A program made the translations under genes and the position numbers. The notes under the pieces were generated by a model, which had not been told where the DNA came from, did no database searches, and worked only from the letters and a program-made list of their open reading frames with translations. Below, one piece after another: positions 32,651-41,268 of a DNA stretch of 64,000 nucleotides. This DNA comes from Trebonia sp963734665 (GTDB lineage: Bacteria > Actinomycetota > Actinomycetes > Streptosporangiales > Streptosporangiaceae): NCBI GenBank assembly GCA_963734665.1, contig CAVTIR010000008.1:1-64000 (forward strand), given 5' to 3'. Within the stretch, counting starts at the first letter, position 1, and each line of letters opens with the position of its first letter.

Positions 32651-35099
32651 CCATCGGCGGACGGCGGCCGCGGCGGCCGCGGTGATCCTCGCGTCCGTGT
32701 CGCTGTATCCCATCTTCACGGGGCTGCTCTGGTTCTGGGCCGGCTGCGCGTCGGTCATCGTCGTGGCGCTGACGGGCACGCTCACCCGGCTGCGGCGGCT
32801 GCCGGTCGCCTTGGTCCTAGTGCTCGGCGTCGTGGGGCTGCTCCTCTACCTCAACCTCGCGTTCTCGAACGCGAGGTCGCTGTGGCACCTGCTGCCCACG
32901 CCCGCGTCGCTCGTCGCACTGTGGGACCTGGCCGGGCAGGGGTTCAACGAGGCGGCGGCGTACGCTCCCCCCGTCCCGGAACTGCGCGGCATGGTGCTGC
33001 TCGCCGCCGCGGGGGTCGGGATCACCGCCCTGCTCACCGACCTGATCGCCGTCAGGCTGCGGAGCGCCGCGCTGGCCGGGCTGCCGCTGCTGCTGCTGTT
33101 CACCGAGCCGTTCACGCTCAGCGTGTCCCGCGGCTTCCTCGGCACGACGATCGCGTTCTGCCTCACCGTCGCCGGCTACCTGGCGCTGCTGTCGAGCGAG
33201 GGCAGGGACCGGATCCGCGAATGGGAGCACCCGAACCCCGACGAGCGCGACGAGCCTGACACGCGGACCCTCGCGGCCGCAGGGCGGCGGGTCGGGTTCG
33301 CCTCGGTCGTCGTGGCGCTTGCCCTGCCGCTGTTCATTCCCGGGCTGCACACCACGCGGCTGTTCGGCGGGCAGCCGGGGATTGGCGGCTCCGCTGGTGA
33401 CAGCGGCTCCGGCTCCGGCTCTGGCGGCGGGGTTGGGTTCCCCGACCCGAACCTTGTGCTGTCACAGGAGTTGCACAGCTCGCAGGCGTCAACCGTGCTC
33501 GTCTACACGACGACCGATCCTTCCCCGGGCTACCTGCAGGTCTACACGCTCGACCAGCTCACCGACAAGGGCTGGCAGCTGTTCGGCCAGCCCGAGTCCC
33601 TGGTCCCCGTCAGCCCCAAGCTGCCCCAGGCACCCGGCCTGACTGAGTCGTCAGGGGTGGCCAAGGAAACCACGACGATCACCCTCGCCGGCGATGTCGG
33701 CGCCGACGATCTCGCGGCGCTGCCGGTGCCCTACCCGGCGACGGCCATCACGGCGAACGGCACCCTGCGGGCGGACAAGTCCACGCTCATGCTGTTCGAC
33801 ACCGGCGTCTCCCTCGGCGGCCTGAAGTACACGGTCAGCAGCCTCGACGAGACGCCGTCCGCCCAGCCGCTCAACGCCGCGCCACCGGCGCCCGCGTCCA
33901 TCACGGGGCATTACCTGTCGGTGCCCGCGTCCTACGACTCCCTGCGGGCCCTGGCCTTGTCCGTCGTGCGTGCCGCCGGGGCCAAGACCTCGTTCCAGGA
34001 TGCCGTCGCCTTGCAGGACTGGCTAGCGAACGGGTCGTTCAGCTACACGCTGAACGCGAAGACGGTGCTGAACGCCGACGATCTGACGAACTTCCTCGAG
34101 GTTACCAAGAAGGGGTACTGCCAGCAGTTCTCCTTCGCCATGGCGGTGCTCGCCCGGCTGCTTGGCATCCCCTCGCGGGTCGCCTACGGGTTCACGTCGG
34201 GGACGTCGACAACCGGGAACTCCTGGCTGGTCACCACCCATGACGCGCATGCCTGGCCGGAGCTGTACTTCCAGGGGTACGGCTGGCTCCGTTTCGAGCC
34301 GACGCCGTCCGGCGGCAACGGGCAGGGCACCGCGACCCCGCCGGCCTACTCACTCGTGCCCGCCAACCCGTCGGCGACAGGCCAGCCGCAGACGTTGCCG
34401 GGCCCCGGGCCGGTCACGAGCGTGCCAAGCGGCCCGGGCATCCCCGAGAGCCTGAGAAACCTCTATGCCCCCCGGGTCGGCACCAGCGGCCCGGTCAGCA
34501 GCGGTGCCGGGTCGGTCAGCCCGTGGGTGATATGCGGGCTGGTCGTGGCCGGGCTGATCGTGCTCACTTTGCCCGCTCCCTGGTTGGCGCGGCGCGTGAT
34601 CAGGCGGCGGCGCTGGCGGCAGGGGCAGCGCCGGGCGGCGGCTCTGACCGGTGGAACCGGCCGGGCTGACCGGGCTGACCGGAGTGACCGGGTGCGGGCC
34701 AGGGACGTCGCCTGGGCGCACGCGGCGTGGCAGGAACTACGGGACGACCTCATGGACTACGGCGCGGGCTGCCTGCCGAGCGAATCACCGCGCGCGGTCG
34801 CGGCACGAACCGGGGCCGGGCTGGGCCTCGCCGAGCCGGCACGGGCCGCGCTCGGCCGCATCGCATTGGCCGAAGAGCGCGCCAGGTACGCGCCTACGCC
34901 GGCCGACGGGGCGGGACTTCGGGCGGACAGCACCAGCGTGCGTCGGGCGCTCGCCGCCGCGGTGCCTCGCGAGGCTCGCTGGCGGGCATTGCTGCTCCCA
35001 GCCTCCGTAGTCAGCCCGGCACTAACCGCGGTCGCGTCGGCGGCCGACCTGTACCGGGGCTCCCGCGAGCCGAAGCGCGCACGGCAGTCTGTGGGCTAA
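32643..35099 (+). CDS. Membrane transglutaminase-like protein (TgpA type)
   Basis: About seven membrane helices in the first 230 residues, an extracytoplasmic region, and a transglutaminase-like core with the Cys at residue 493 (KKGYCQQFSFAMAVLARLLG), His in THDAHAWPE and Asp/Glu-type partner region near WLRFEPTP. One further helix (about 620-645) and a cytoplasmic DUF4129-like tail. 818 aa. The active-site triad appears intact. Such proteins may crosslink or cleave cell-surface proteins; substrates are unknown. Confidence 0.9.
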   Translation: MASHRRTAAAAAAVILASVSLYPIFTGLLWFWAGCASVIVVALTGTLTRLRRLPVALVLVLGVVGLLLYLNLAFSNARSLWHLLPTPASLVALWDLAGQGFNEAAAYAPPVPELRGMVLLAAAGVGITALLTDLIAVRLRSAALAGLPLLLLFTEPFTLSVSRGFLGTTIAFCLTVAGYLALLSSEGRDRIREWEHPNPDERDEPDTRTLAAAGRRVGFASVVVALALPLFIPGLHTTRLFGGQPGIGGSAGDSGSGSGSGGGVGFPDPNLVLSQELHSSQASTVLVYTTTDPSPGYLQVYTLDQLTDKGWQLFGQPESLVPVSPKLPQAPGLTESSGVAKETTTITLAGDVGADDLAALPVPYPATAITANGTLRADKSTLMLFDTGVSLGGLKYTVSSLDETPSAQPLNAAPPAPASITGHYLSVPASYDSLRALALSVVRAAGAKTSFQDAVALQDWLANGSFSYTLNAKTVLNADDLTNFLEVTKKGYCQQFSFAMAVLARLLGIPSRVAYGFTSGTSTTGNSWLVTTHDAHAWPELYFQGYGWLRFEPTPSGGNGQGTATPPAYSLVPANPSATGQPQTLPGPGPVTSVPSGPGIPESLRNLYAPRVGTSGPVSSGAGSVSPWVICGLVVAGLIVLTLPAPWLARRVIRRRRWRQGQRRAAALTGGTGRADRADRSDRVRARDVAWAHAAWQELRDDLMDYGAGCLPSESPRAVAARTGAGLGLAEPARAALGRIALAEERARYAPTPADGAGLRADSTSVRRALAAAVPREARWRALLLPASVVSPALTAVASAADLYRGSREPKRARQSVG

Positions 35100-35121
35100 G
35101 GCTCCGACGTCCGGGCCTTAG
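35096..35121. terminator. Bidirectional hairpin covering both convergent stop codons
   Basis: CTAAGGC (35096-35102) pairs with GCCTTAG (35115-35121), loop of 12. Each arm contains the TAA stop of one of the two convergent genes. The stem is modest and there is no T run, so termination is an inference. Confidence 0.5.
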
Positions 35122-35546
35122 TAGCCCCCCTCTTGCCGACGGCGCCAGCGCTCGTCAATGCGCTCACCGAAGCTGCCGTGCGCCGCGCCCCTACGGCGCG
35201 AGCGACGGGAGCGGCGCTTGCCCGGATGACCGCCTGGAGCTCCGGGACTTCCGGGCGCGACGCCCAGGACGACGGTGCTCATCTGCCGCCAGCTGTTCAG
35301 CGACCAGATGCCGCATAGCAGCATGACGACAAACCCGGCGACCGCCAGGCCGATCACCCCGAGGACGATGCCGGCGGCGATCATGCCCGCGCCAAGTGCC
35401 AGACCAATCAGCGCCTCTGCCACCCGGCGCTTGTGGTGCACGCGGGGATCACTGGAGCGAACTAGCCTGGCTAGCCTCCGATCCTCCCTGTAGAGCGCCT
35501 GCTCGATCTGTTCGAGCTGACGCTGCTCATGCTCAGAGAGCGGCAC
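35118..35546 (-). CDS. DUF3040 membrane protein
   Basis: Actinobacterial family of unknown function. N-terminal motif PLSEHEQRQLEQIEQALYREDRRLA, basic segment, two adjacent membrane helices (about 55-97), then an Arg-rich cytoplasmic tail. 142 aa from GTG at 35544-35546 with GGGAGG upstream. Convergent with the transglutaminase gene and downstream of dinB. Confidence 0.9.
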   Translation of the reverse strand: MPLSEHEQRQLEQIEQALYREDRRLARLVRSSDPRVHHKRRVAEALIGLALGAGMIAAGIVLGVIGLAVAGFVVMLLCGIWSLNSWRQMSTVVLGVAPGSPGAPGGHPGKRRSRRSRRRGAAHGSFGERIDERWRRRQEGGY

Positions 35547-35591
35547 GACGCCTCCCATGAACCCAGGGGGTGGGGTGACTTTCACCTCACT

Positions 35592-36869
35592 TTAGATACC
35601 TCGTTCATTTCCCAGATTACGCGGCAGATCACGCGAGTTGGAAGAGGCGTCCGCCGGACCGTCTCTTGAAGCGTCCCCAACTGCGTCTTGAGAAGATCCG
35701 AAGAGTGCGGCCGGCCGAACCGCGCCGGTCCCGAATCGCCTGGCGATCCGGTCCACGGCCTGCTCCGCTTCCCGCCAGCTTGCCGGCCGGTCACCGAACG
35801 CCAGCTGCCGCGCGGCCCCTGCGGCCGGGCGCAGCCCGGTGGCGCGGACGCCGACGAGTCGCAGTCGCGCCCTGTCGTCAAGCCCCGAGGACTCGTAGAG
35901 TGCGCACGCGGCCGCGTAGAGCTCTTTGGCCACGTCGGTCGGCTCATGAAGCGTCCTCGACCGCGTGATGGTCTTGAAGCTGGCGAGCCGGAGCTTCACG
36001 GTCACCGTCCGCGCGACGCACCCGGCGGCGCGCAGCGCCTGCGCGGTCCTGCCGGACAGGCGAAGAAGCTCCTTTTTGATGACATCGGGGTCATCGACGT
36101 CAGCGGGGAACGTCTCCTCGGCGCCGACGCTCTTCTCCTCATGTTTCGTGATGACCGGCCGCTCGTCCCTGCCCCAGGCGAGGGCGTGCAGGTGCGCCCC
36201 GGCGACGCCAAGCTCGCGCCTGAGCGTGGCCTCGGGGACGTGCGCGATGTCACCGACAGTCCGCAGGCCGAGCCTGGTCAGCACCTCCTCGGACCGGTCC
36301 CCGACGCCCCACAGCGCGCTCACCGGGAGCGGGTGCAGGAAGTCGAGCAGTCCTTGCGCCGGGACCACCAGGAGCCCGTCGGGCTTGCACCGTGCCGAGG
36401 CGATCTTCGCGACGAACTTGACCGACGCCACCCCGACCGAACAGGTGATGGACTGCTGCTCGCGGACTTCCTGCCTGATCAGTTCCGCGATGGCCCTCGG
36501 CGCGCCCAGCCTGCGCCGGGCGCCGGACACGTCGAGGAAGGCCTCGTCGAGGGAGAGCGGCTCCACTTCCGGGGTGACGGCACGGAAGATGGCCATGACC
36601 TCCCTGGACACCTTGCCGTAGAGCTGGTGCCGCGGCGGGAGGAAGACCGCCTGCGGACACAACCGCCGCGCCCGGCCGACGGGCATCGCACTCTTGACCC
36701 CGAAGGCCCGCGCCTCGTAGGTCGCCGACAGGACCACGCCGCGGGCGCCGAGGCCGCCGACCACGACGGGCCTGCCCCGCAGGCCGGGCTGGTCGCGAAG
36801 TTCCACGCTGGCGTAGAAGGCGTCCATGTCCACGTGCAGGATGTGGCACCCAGTGTCGTCAGCGGACAA
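35592..36869 (-). CDS. dinB: DNA polymerase IV (Y family)
   Basis: Low-fidelity translesion polymerase. Palm residues in VDMDAFYASVE and LSLDEAFLDVSG; fingers TYEARAFGVKSAMP; HhH region ALWGVGDRSEEVLTRLGLRTVGDIA; little-finger domain to about 350. QLAFGD near residue 365 resembles a beta-clamp binding motif. 425 aa from TTG at 36867-36869 with GGAGGTG upstream. No LexA box is recognised in the short upstream gap. Confidence 0.95.
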   Translation of the reverse strand: MSADDTGCHILHVDMDAFYASVELRDQPGLRGRPVVVGGLGARGVVLSATYEARAFGVKSAMPVGRARRLCPQAVFLPPRHQLYGKVSREVMAIFRAVTPEVEPLSLDEAFLDVSGARRRLGAPRAIAELIRQEVREQQSITCSVGVASVKFVAKIASARCKPDGLLVVPAQGLLDFLHPLPVSALWGVGDRSEEVLTRLGLRTVGDIAHVPEATLRRELGVAGAHLHALAWGRDERPVITKHEEKSVGAEETFPADVDDPDVIKKELLRLSGRTAQALRAAGCVARTVTVKLRLASFKTITRSRTLHEPTDVAKELYAAACALYESSGLDDRARLRLVGVRATGLRPAAGAARQLAFGDRPASWREAEQAVDRIARRFGTGAVRPAALFGSSQDAVGDASRDGPADASSNSRDLPRNLGNERGI

Positions 36870-36906
36870 GACTCACCTCCCACGCCTGACCAGGCCGCTT
36901 CCGAGG

Positions 36907-37764
36907 CTACGGCCGATAGGCAAGCACGTGCAGCCGGGTGGCGATGTCCCGCAGCGGGGGGCAGGTGGCCGCGGCCTCCTCAAGCTCCCGCAGTGCCTCG
37001 GCGGCGGCCGGGTCAGCGCCCGCACCTGGCAGCAAGCTGGAGAAGATCCGGATGCCGTGCGCTTCGCCGACCCGCAGCCCGGCGCCCTCGATCAGCGCGG
37101 TCAGCTCCGGCAGGGTGAACCGCCGTGCCGTCGTTGTCCCGGCCGCCGCCGGGCCCGTGCTTGACGACATGGGGCCGGACGGCGCTGTGCTTGACGACAC
37201 TGTGCTTGACGACATGGGGCCGGGGAGCATGGCCCGCGCCTCGGCGTACTTCCCGGCGAGTGCCCGCTGCAGCACCGCCGCGACGGTGTTCGCGGCCAGC
37301 ACGCTGACCGTGCCGCCTGGCCGCAGCACGCGGGCGATCGCCGCGAGCGCGGCGGACGGCGAGTCCACGTACTCCAGCACGCTATGGCAGATCACCAGGT
37401 CCGCGCCGCCCCCATCGGTACCTGGCTCGCCGACCAGGGCCGGGAGGTCGCCTGCCTCCCCCTGGACGTCAGTGAGCGTGACACCCGTCTCGGCGGCCCG
37501 CCACCGCGCGGCGGCGAGCGCGTCGGGGCTAGGGTCCACCACGGTGACCCGGTGCCCCTGGCCGGCGATGCTCACCGCGAGCCCGCCGGTCCCCGCTCCC
37601 ACGTCGACGACGTCCAGGACGGTCCGGCCGGACTGCGCAGTCCGCGCCGCGATGACCTCTCCCAGGACGTCCCAGACCAGCGACGATCGCGTTCCGTCGC
37701 GCTTACGCTCGGTGTCCGGGCCACGCATGCCGGGCGTGGCCCTCGCGGGAACCTCTGCGGTCAC
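36907..37764 (-). CDS. Class I SAM-dependent methyltransferase
   Basis: Probable small-molecule or RNA methyltransferase; the substrate is unknown. SAM-binding motif VVDVGAGTGGLAVSIA, acidic loop VVDPSPDAL, and ICHSVLEYVDSP. A Ser/Thr/Pro-rich insert with repeats (PMSSST, TVSSST) comes from a short direct duplication at 37157-37220 (core CTTGACGACATGGGG). 285 aa from GTG at 37762-37764 with AGGGAG upstream. Dimly similar neighbours in other actinobacteria lie beside dinB, but I cannot confirm this. Confidence 0.85.
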   Translation of the reverse strand: MTAEVPARATPGMRGPDTERKRDGTRSSLVWDVLGEVIAARTAQSGRTVLDVVDVGAGTGGLAVSIAGQGHRVTVVDPSPDALAAARWRAAETGVTLTDVQGEAGDLPALVGEPGTDGGGADLVICHSVLEYVDSPSAALAAIARVLRPGGTVSVLAANTVAAVLQRALAGKYAEARAMLPGPMSSSTVSSSTAPSGPMSSSTGPAAAGTTTARRFTLPELTALIEGAGLRVGEAHGIRIFSSLLPGAGADPAAAEALRELEEAAATCPPLRDIATRLHVLAYRP

Positions 37765-37781
37765 TCTTAACCACTCCCTTG

Positions 37782-37851
37782 TGAACCTTGTTCCTTTTAC
37801 CGTGCCAACCTGGCGAAACCTGGAGGTGAAGGGCAAAAAGAACAAGGTTCA
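37782..37851. repeat. Inverted repeat upstream of the methyltransferase
   Basis: TGAACCTTGTTC (37782-37793) and GAACAAGGTTCA (37840-37851) are exact complements, extended inward by TTTT/AAAA with one mismatch; 46-base centre. It lies 18 bp before the GTG start and could be an operator or a hairpin in the leader. Confidence 0.75.
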
Positions 37852-38089
37852 AGCTTGACGGCGCAGTTTCACTGTAGTGCTGGCGGCAAGGTCGCGCCGC
37901 CCGCTGGAGAGCAAGTCATGGCTACCTTATGCATTCATTACGTTACCAATTGTTGACAGAAGGGCTGAACCCGGGACCTTCAGGTTCCGTTCTAACGATC
38001 GTGGAGACCTCATCAGGGAGTTTTGCCGGGCGGGTGAAAGCGTCACGACGCCGTAAGCGAATGACCCCACCCGAACCATGGCGGCCACG
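37852..38089. other. Gap between divergent genes
   Basis: No gene recognised. It includes a small hairpin around GAACCCGGGACCTTCAGGTTC (37967-37987 region, pairs GAACC/GGTTC) and an isolated TTGACA at 37953 without a matching -10 element. Confidence 0.4.
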
Positions 38090-38102
38090 TATGCTCAACC
38101 GC
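38090..38102 (+). promoter_or_regulatory. -10 element of a leaderless promoter
   Basis: TATGCT at 38090-38095, then seven bases, then ATG at 38103. This matches the known actinobacterial leaderless arrangement (TANNNT, about seven bases to the start codon). No clear -35. Confidence 0.55.
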
Positions 38103-38741
38103 ATGCCAGCCGCCACCGAACACCTCGAACTCCCCCATCCACGGCGCCTGCTCTGGCAGTCGGCGTGGAGCATGGCGGAGTCTGTCGGGCTCCCGTTCGG
38201 CACCTACGTCGTGGTCACCGACGTGGTCAGCCCTGACGCGGGGCTGCTGGCGGGGACGGCGGTGGTCTGGCTGCTGCTCGCGCTGCGCAAGATCGCCACC
38301 GGTTCGGTCACCTCGCTGCTGATGATCTCCGCGCTGGTGCTCACCGTGCAGACCGCGGTCGCGGTCAGCACGGGCTTCCTGTGGATGTTCCAGCTCCAGT
38401 TCCCCTTGGGGAACCTGGCGATGTGCGTCGTGTTCGCGCGCACCGCGCCGACCCGCAAGCCCCTGGTAGCGCAGCTCGCCGCGGAGGTGGTGGCGATCAA
38501 GCAGCCGCACCCCGGCCTGCACCGCTTCTTCCAGGGCGCAACGTGGCTCTGGGCAGGCCTCTTCCTGCTGCTGACGCTCGGCATGGCGGTCATGATGGTC
38601 ACCGAGCCGTTCAAGCTCTTCATGCTGCTGTCCTCGGTCGTCACCCTCGGGCTCACGGCGGTCGGCGTGGGCGTCTGCGCCCTGTGGTTCTTCGCCGTCG
38701 TCCGCCGCCTAGGCCTGCGCCTGCGCTTCTCCGCCGCCTAA
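38103..38741 (+). CDS. Multi-pass membrane protein, function unknown
   Basis: 212 residues with about six membrane helices. Distinctive stretches are AWSMAESVGLPFGTYVVVTDVVSPDAG (split for reading: AWSMAESVGLPFG, TYVVVTDVVSPDAG) and LRKIATGSVTSLLM. It resembles VC0807-type or DUF3159-like proteins only loosely. The ATG at 38103 is seven bases after TATGCT, favouring leaderless expression; ATGs at 38091 and 38061 have no ribosome site. Isolated, monocistronic. Confidence 0.7.
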   Translation: MPAATEHLELPHPRRLLWQSAWSMAESVGLPFGTYVVVTDVVSPDAGLLAGTAVVWLLLALRKIATGSVTSLLMISALVLTVQTAVAVSTGFLWMFQLQFPLGNLAMCVVFARTAPTRKPLVAQLAAEVVAIKQPHPGLHRFFQGATWLWAGLFLLLTLGMAVMMVTEPFKLFMLLSSVVTLGLTAVGVGVCALWFFAVVRRLGLRLRFSAA

Positions 38742-38959
38742 CCATCCGCTCGCGCGGTCGACGGCCCCGCCGCCTAACTATCCGCCCGCGCGGTCCACGG
38801 CTCCTTCAGGCGACAGGTATGCCCCCTATGCCCGGTGTCCCATGTGTGCGCCAGAGGCATGATCGCTAAGACTTCGGTGACTGGCGGCGGCCGCGGTTCC
38901 GCGCTGACCGGCCCCCGGCGCTCAGTCGCGACCGAGAGCCCTGTCAGCGGCGCGGCAGG

Positions 38960-39508
38960 CTACGGGCGGGGGTGCGGTTCCGGTGTCCGGCCCGGCTCCC
39001 CGTCCGCGTCCGTGAATGGGTCCTCGTCGTCCGCGTACGGGTCCGTGTCATCATCGTCGTCGTCATCGTCGGCGGCGGGGAAGGCGGACACCTCGGGGTC
39101 GAGGGACAAGGTGGGCTTGTCCGCCTTGATGCGCGCGAGGACGCCGTTGACGAAGGACGGGGAGTTGTCCGTCGACAGGTCCTGGGCAAGGACGACGGCC
39201 TCGCTGATCGCCACACCGTCCGGCACGCCGTCGGCCCACAGGAGCTCGTAGACGCCGATCCGCAGGACGTTCCTGTCGACGGCGGGCATCCGCTCGAGTG
39301 TCCAGTCGACCAGGTTCCAGGAGATCAGCTCGTCGATGCGCTCGCTGTGGGTAACCACGCCGCGGACGAGATCGGCCGCGTACGGCTGGACCGGCACCTC
39401 GCCGAGCGACTGCCGCTCGCTGAGCAGCTCAAGGGTGGGCAGGCCGCGCAGCTCGGCCTCGAAGAGGATGTCGAGCGCCCGCTTGCGGGCCTTGCTACGC
39501 GCGGCCAT
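38960..39508 (-). CDS. nusB: Transcription antitermination factor NusB
   Basis: RNA-binding helical protein acting with NusE in rRNA antitermination. Core 1-135: ARSKARKRALDILFEAELRG, AADLVRGVVTHSERIDELI, ERMPAVDRNVLRIGVYELLW, AISEAVVLAQDLSTDNSPSFVNGVL. A 45-residue tail of nearly pure Asp/Glu/Pro follows (eight Asp in a row), unusual in length. ATG at 39506-39508 with GAAGGGA upstream; 46 bp after efp. Confidence 0.95.
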   Translation of the reverse strand: MAARSKARKRALDILFEAELRGLPTLELLSERQSLGEVPVQPYAADLVRGVVTHSERIDELISWNLVDWTLERMPAVDRNVLRIGVYELLWADGVPDGVAISEAVVLAQDLSTDNSPSFVNGVLARIKADKPTLSLDPEVSAFPAADDDDDDDDTDPYADDEDPFTDADGEPGRTPEPHPRP

Positions 39509-39554
39509 GCGATTCCCTTCCAGGACAGCACAGCGACATTGCGGGAAGGAACAT

Positions 39555-40112
39555 TTAGGCGCGGCCGAGGTAAGAGCCGGAGCGGGTGTCGACCTTGACC
39601 TTTTCGCCGGTGGTGATGAACAGCGGGACCTGGATCGTCGCGCCGGTCTCCAGCGTCGCCGGCTTGGTGCCGCCGGTCGACCGGTCGCCCTGCAGGCCCG
39701 GGTCGGTCTGCGAGATGACGAGCTCGACCGCGGCCGGCATGTCCACGTACAGCGGCGTGCCGTCGTTGAAGGCGATCGTCACCATCTGCTCCTCAAGCAG
39801 GTAGTTCGCCGCGTCGCCGACCACCTCCGACGGAATGCGGGGCTGGTCGTAGTCGGTCGTGTCCATGAACACGAAGTCGTCGCCCTCGCGGTACAGGTAC
39901 TGCATCTCGCGCTTGTCGACGTTGGCCACGTCCACCTTGATGCCGGCGTTAAAGGTCTTGTCGACCACCTTGCCCGACATTACGTTCTTCAGCTTGGTGC
40001 GCACGAAGGCCGGCCCCTTGCCGGGCTTGACGTGCTGGAACTCCACGACATTCCAGAGCTGCCCCTCAAGGTTCAGCGTCATGCCGTTCTTCAGGTCATT
40101 AGTACTCGCCAC
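39555..40112 (-). CDS. efp: Translation elongation factor P
   Basis: Relieves ribosome stalling at polyproline. KOW-like domain I with the loop VKPGKGPAFVRTKLKN carrying the conserved Lys, followed by two OB domains. 185 aa. GTG at 40110-40112 with GGAG upstream. 13 bp after pepP. Its presence fits the very Pro-rich proteins encoded nearby (FtsI, FtsL, FtsZ linkers, the 815-aa protein). Confidence 0.97.
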   Translation of the reverse strand: MASTNDLKNGMTLNLEGQLWNVVEFQHVKPGKGPAFVRTKLKNVMSGKVVDKTFNAGIKVDVANVDKREMQYLYREGDDFVFMDTTDYDQPRIPSEVVGDAANYLLEEQMVTIAFNDGTPLYVDMPAAVELVISQTDPGLQGDRSTGGTKPATLETGATIQVPLFITTGEKVKVDTRSGSYLGRA

Positions 40113-40125
40113 GCGTCGTCTCCAA

Positions 40126-41211
40126 TTACAGGACCAGCAGTTCCCTGGTGGTCGAAGTCAGGAATCGGGCTCGGTCGCCCGCCGTCACGACCAGCACGTC
40201 CTCGATCCGGACGCCGCCCTTTCCGGGCAGGTAGACACCAGGCTCGACGGTGACAGGAACCCGGGCCGTCAGTTTACCCGTTCTGCCGTACCCCAGCATC
40301 GGCGCCTCGTGGATCTCTAGGCCGACTCCGTGCCCGAGGCCGTGCTGGAAGTGCGCGGCGTGCCCCGCCGCCTCGATCACCTCGCGCGCCGCGGCGTCGA
40401 CCGTGCCCGCCTCCACGCCGTCTTCGAGCACCGCGATGCCGACCTCCTGGGCGAGCGCGACCAGCTCATAGATCTCCCGCTGCCAGTCGGCGACGGACCC
40501 GATCGCCACCGTCCTGGTCATGTCCGCGTGGTAGCCGTCGTGCAGTGCGCCGAAGTCCATCGTCACCAGGTCGCCGCGCGCCAACTCCCTGTCCGTCGGC
40601 GCGTGATGCGGTATGGCCCCGTTCGGCCCGGCCGCGACGATCGTGTCGAACGCGGGGCGCTCGGCGCCAAGGAGTGCCATGGTGTGGTCGAGGAGCATCG
40701 CCAGCATCCGTTCGGACATACCGGGGCGGATCTGTGGCAGGACCTCGGCCAGGGCCGCATCGCTCAGCCGGCAGGCGACCGCGAGCTTCTCCAGCTCCTC
40801 CCTGTCCTTCACCAGGCGGAGCGTCTCAATTCTCCTCCCGAACGGAACCGTGGCTACGCCCTCCGCCTTCGCCATTAGCTCTCCGTGGCGCTCGACGGTC
40901 ATCTCGTGCGCCTCGAAGGCAAGGCGCCCGATGCCGCGGCGGGCTGCCTCCGTCGCGAGCCCCGCCTCGATAAAGCGATCTTCTGCCAGCTGAAGGTCGG
41001 GGGCGTCGCGGCGCGCCGCGCCCGTGTAGCGGGAGTCGGTGGCCAGAAGCGCGCCGTCGCCCTCGGCGGGCAGCAGCAGGGCGGCGTTGGAGCTGGCCAG
41101 GCCGGTGAGGTAGCGGACGTTCTGCCTGGCGGTGATGAGGGCCGCGTCCGCTCCTGACTCGGTGATCAGCTCCTGAGCGCGGCGGCGGCGGTCGGCGTGG
41201 ATTTCCGGCAT
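40126..41211 (-). CDS. pepP: Xaa-Pro aminopeptidase (M24 family)
   Basis: Metallopeptidase cleaving N-terminal residues before proline. N-terminal creatinase-like domain (1-125) and pita-bread catalytic domain with metal ligands in MDFGALHDGYHADMTRT (two Asp), GLGHGVGLEIHE (His), TVEPGVY (Glu) and VRIEDVLVV (Glu). 361 aa. ATG at 41209-41211 with GGAGG adjacent; the frame stays open far upstream, antisense to the next gene, which is fortuitous. Confidence 0.95.
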   Translation of the reverse strand: MPEIHADRRRRAQELITESGADAALITARQNVRYLTGLASSNAALLLPAEGDGALLATDSRYTGAARRDAPDLQLAEDRFIEAGLATEAARRGIGRLAFEAHEMTVERHGELMAKAEGVATVPFGRRIETLRLVKDREELEKLAVACRLSDAALAEVLPQIRPGMSERMLAMLLDHTMALLGAERPAFDTIVAAGPNGAIPHHAPTDRELARGDLVTMDFGALHDGYHADMTRTVAIGSVADWQREIYELVALAQEVGIAVLEDGVEAGTVDAAAREVIEAAGHAAHFQHGLGHGVGLEIHEAPMLGYGRTGKLTARVPVTVEPGVYLPGKGGVRIEDVLVVTAGDRARFLTSTTRELLVL

Positions 41212-41268
41212 GCCTCCGACTGTACGCGCGCCTCCTATACGATTCCCTGTTGAAGAGAGAGGGCGGAA

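Noticed and set aside
37950..38020. Possible tRNA 3' fragment or attachment site (GGTCCCGGGTTCA on the minus strand)
   Set aside because: The T-arm cannot pair (no complement to CCGGG after the loop) and there is no acceptor stem or anticodon arm, nor any integrase in the window.
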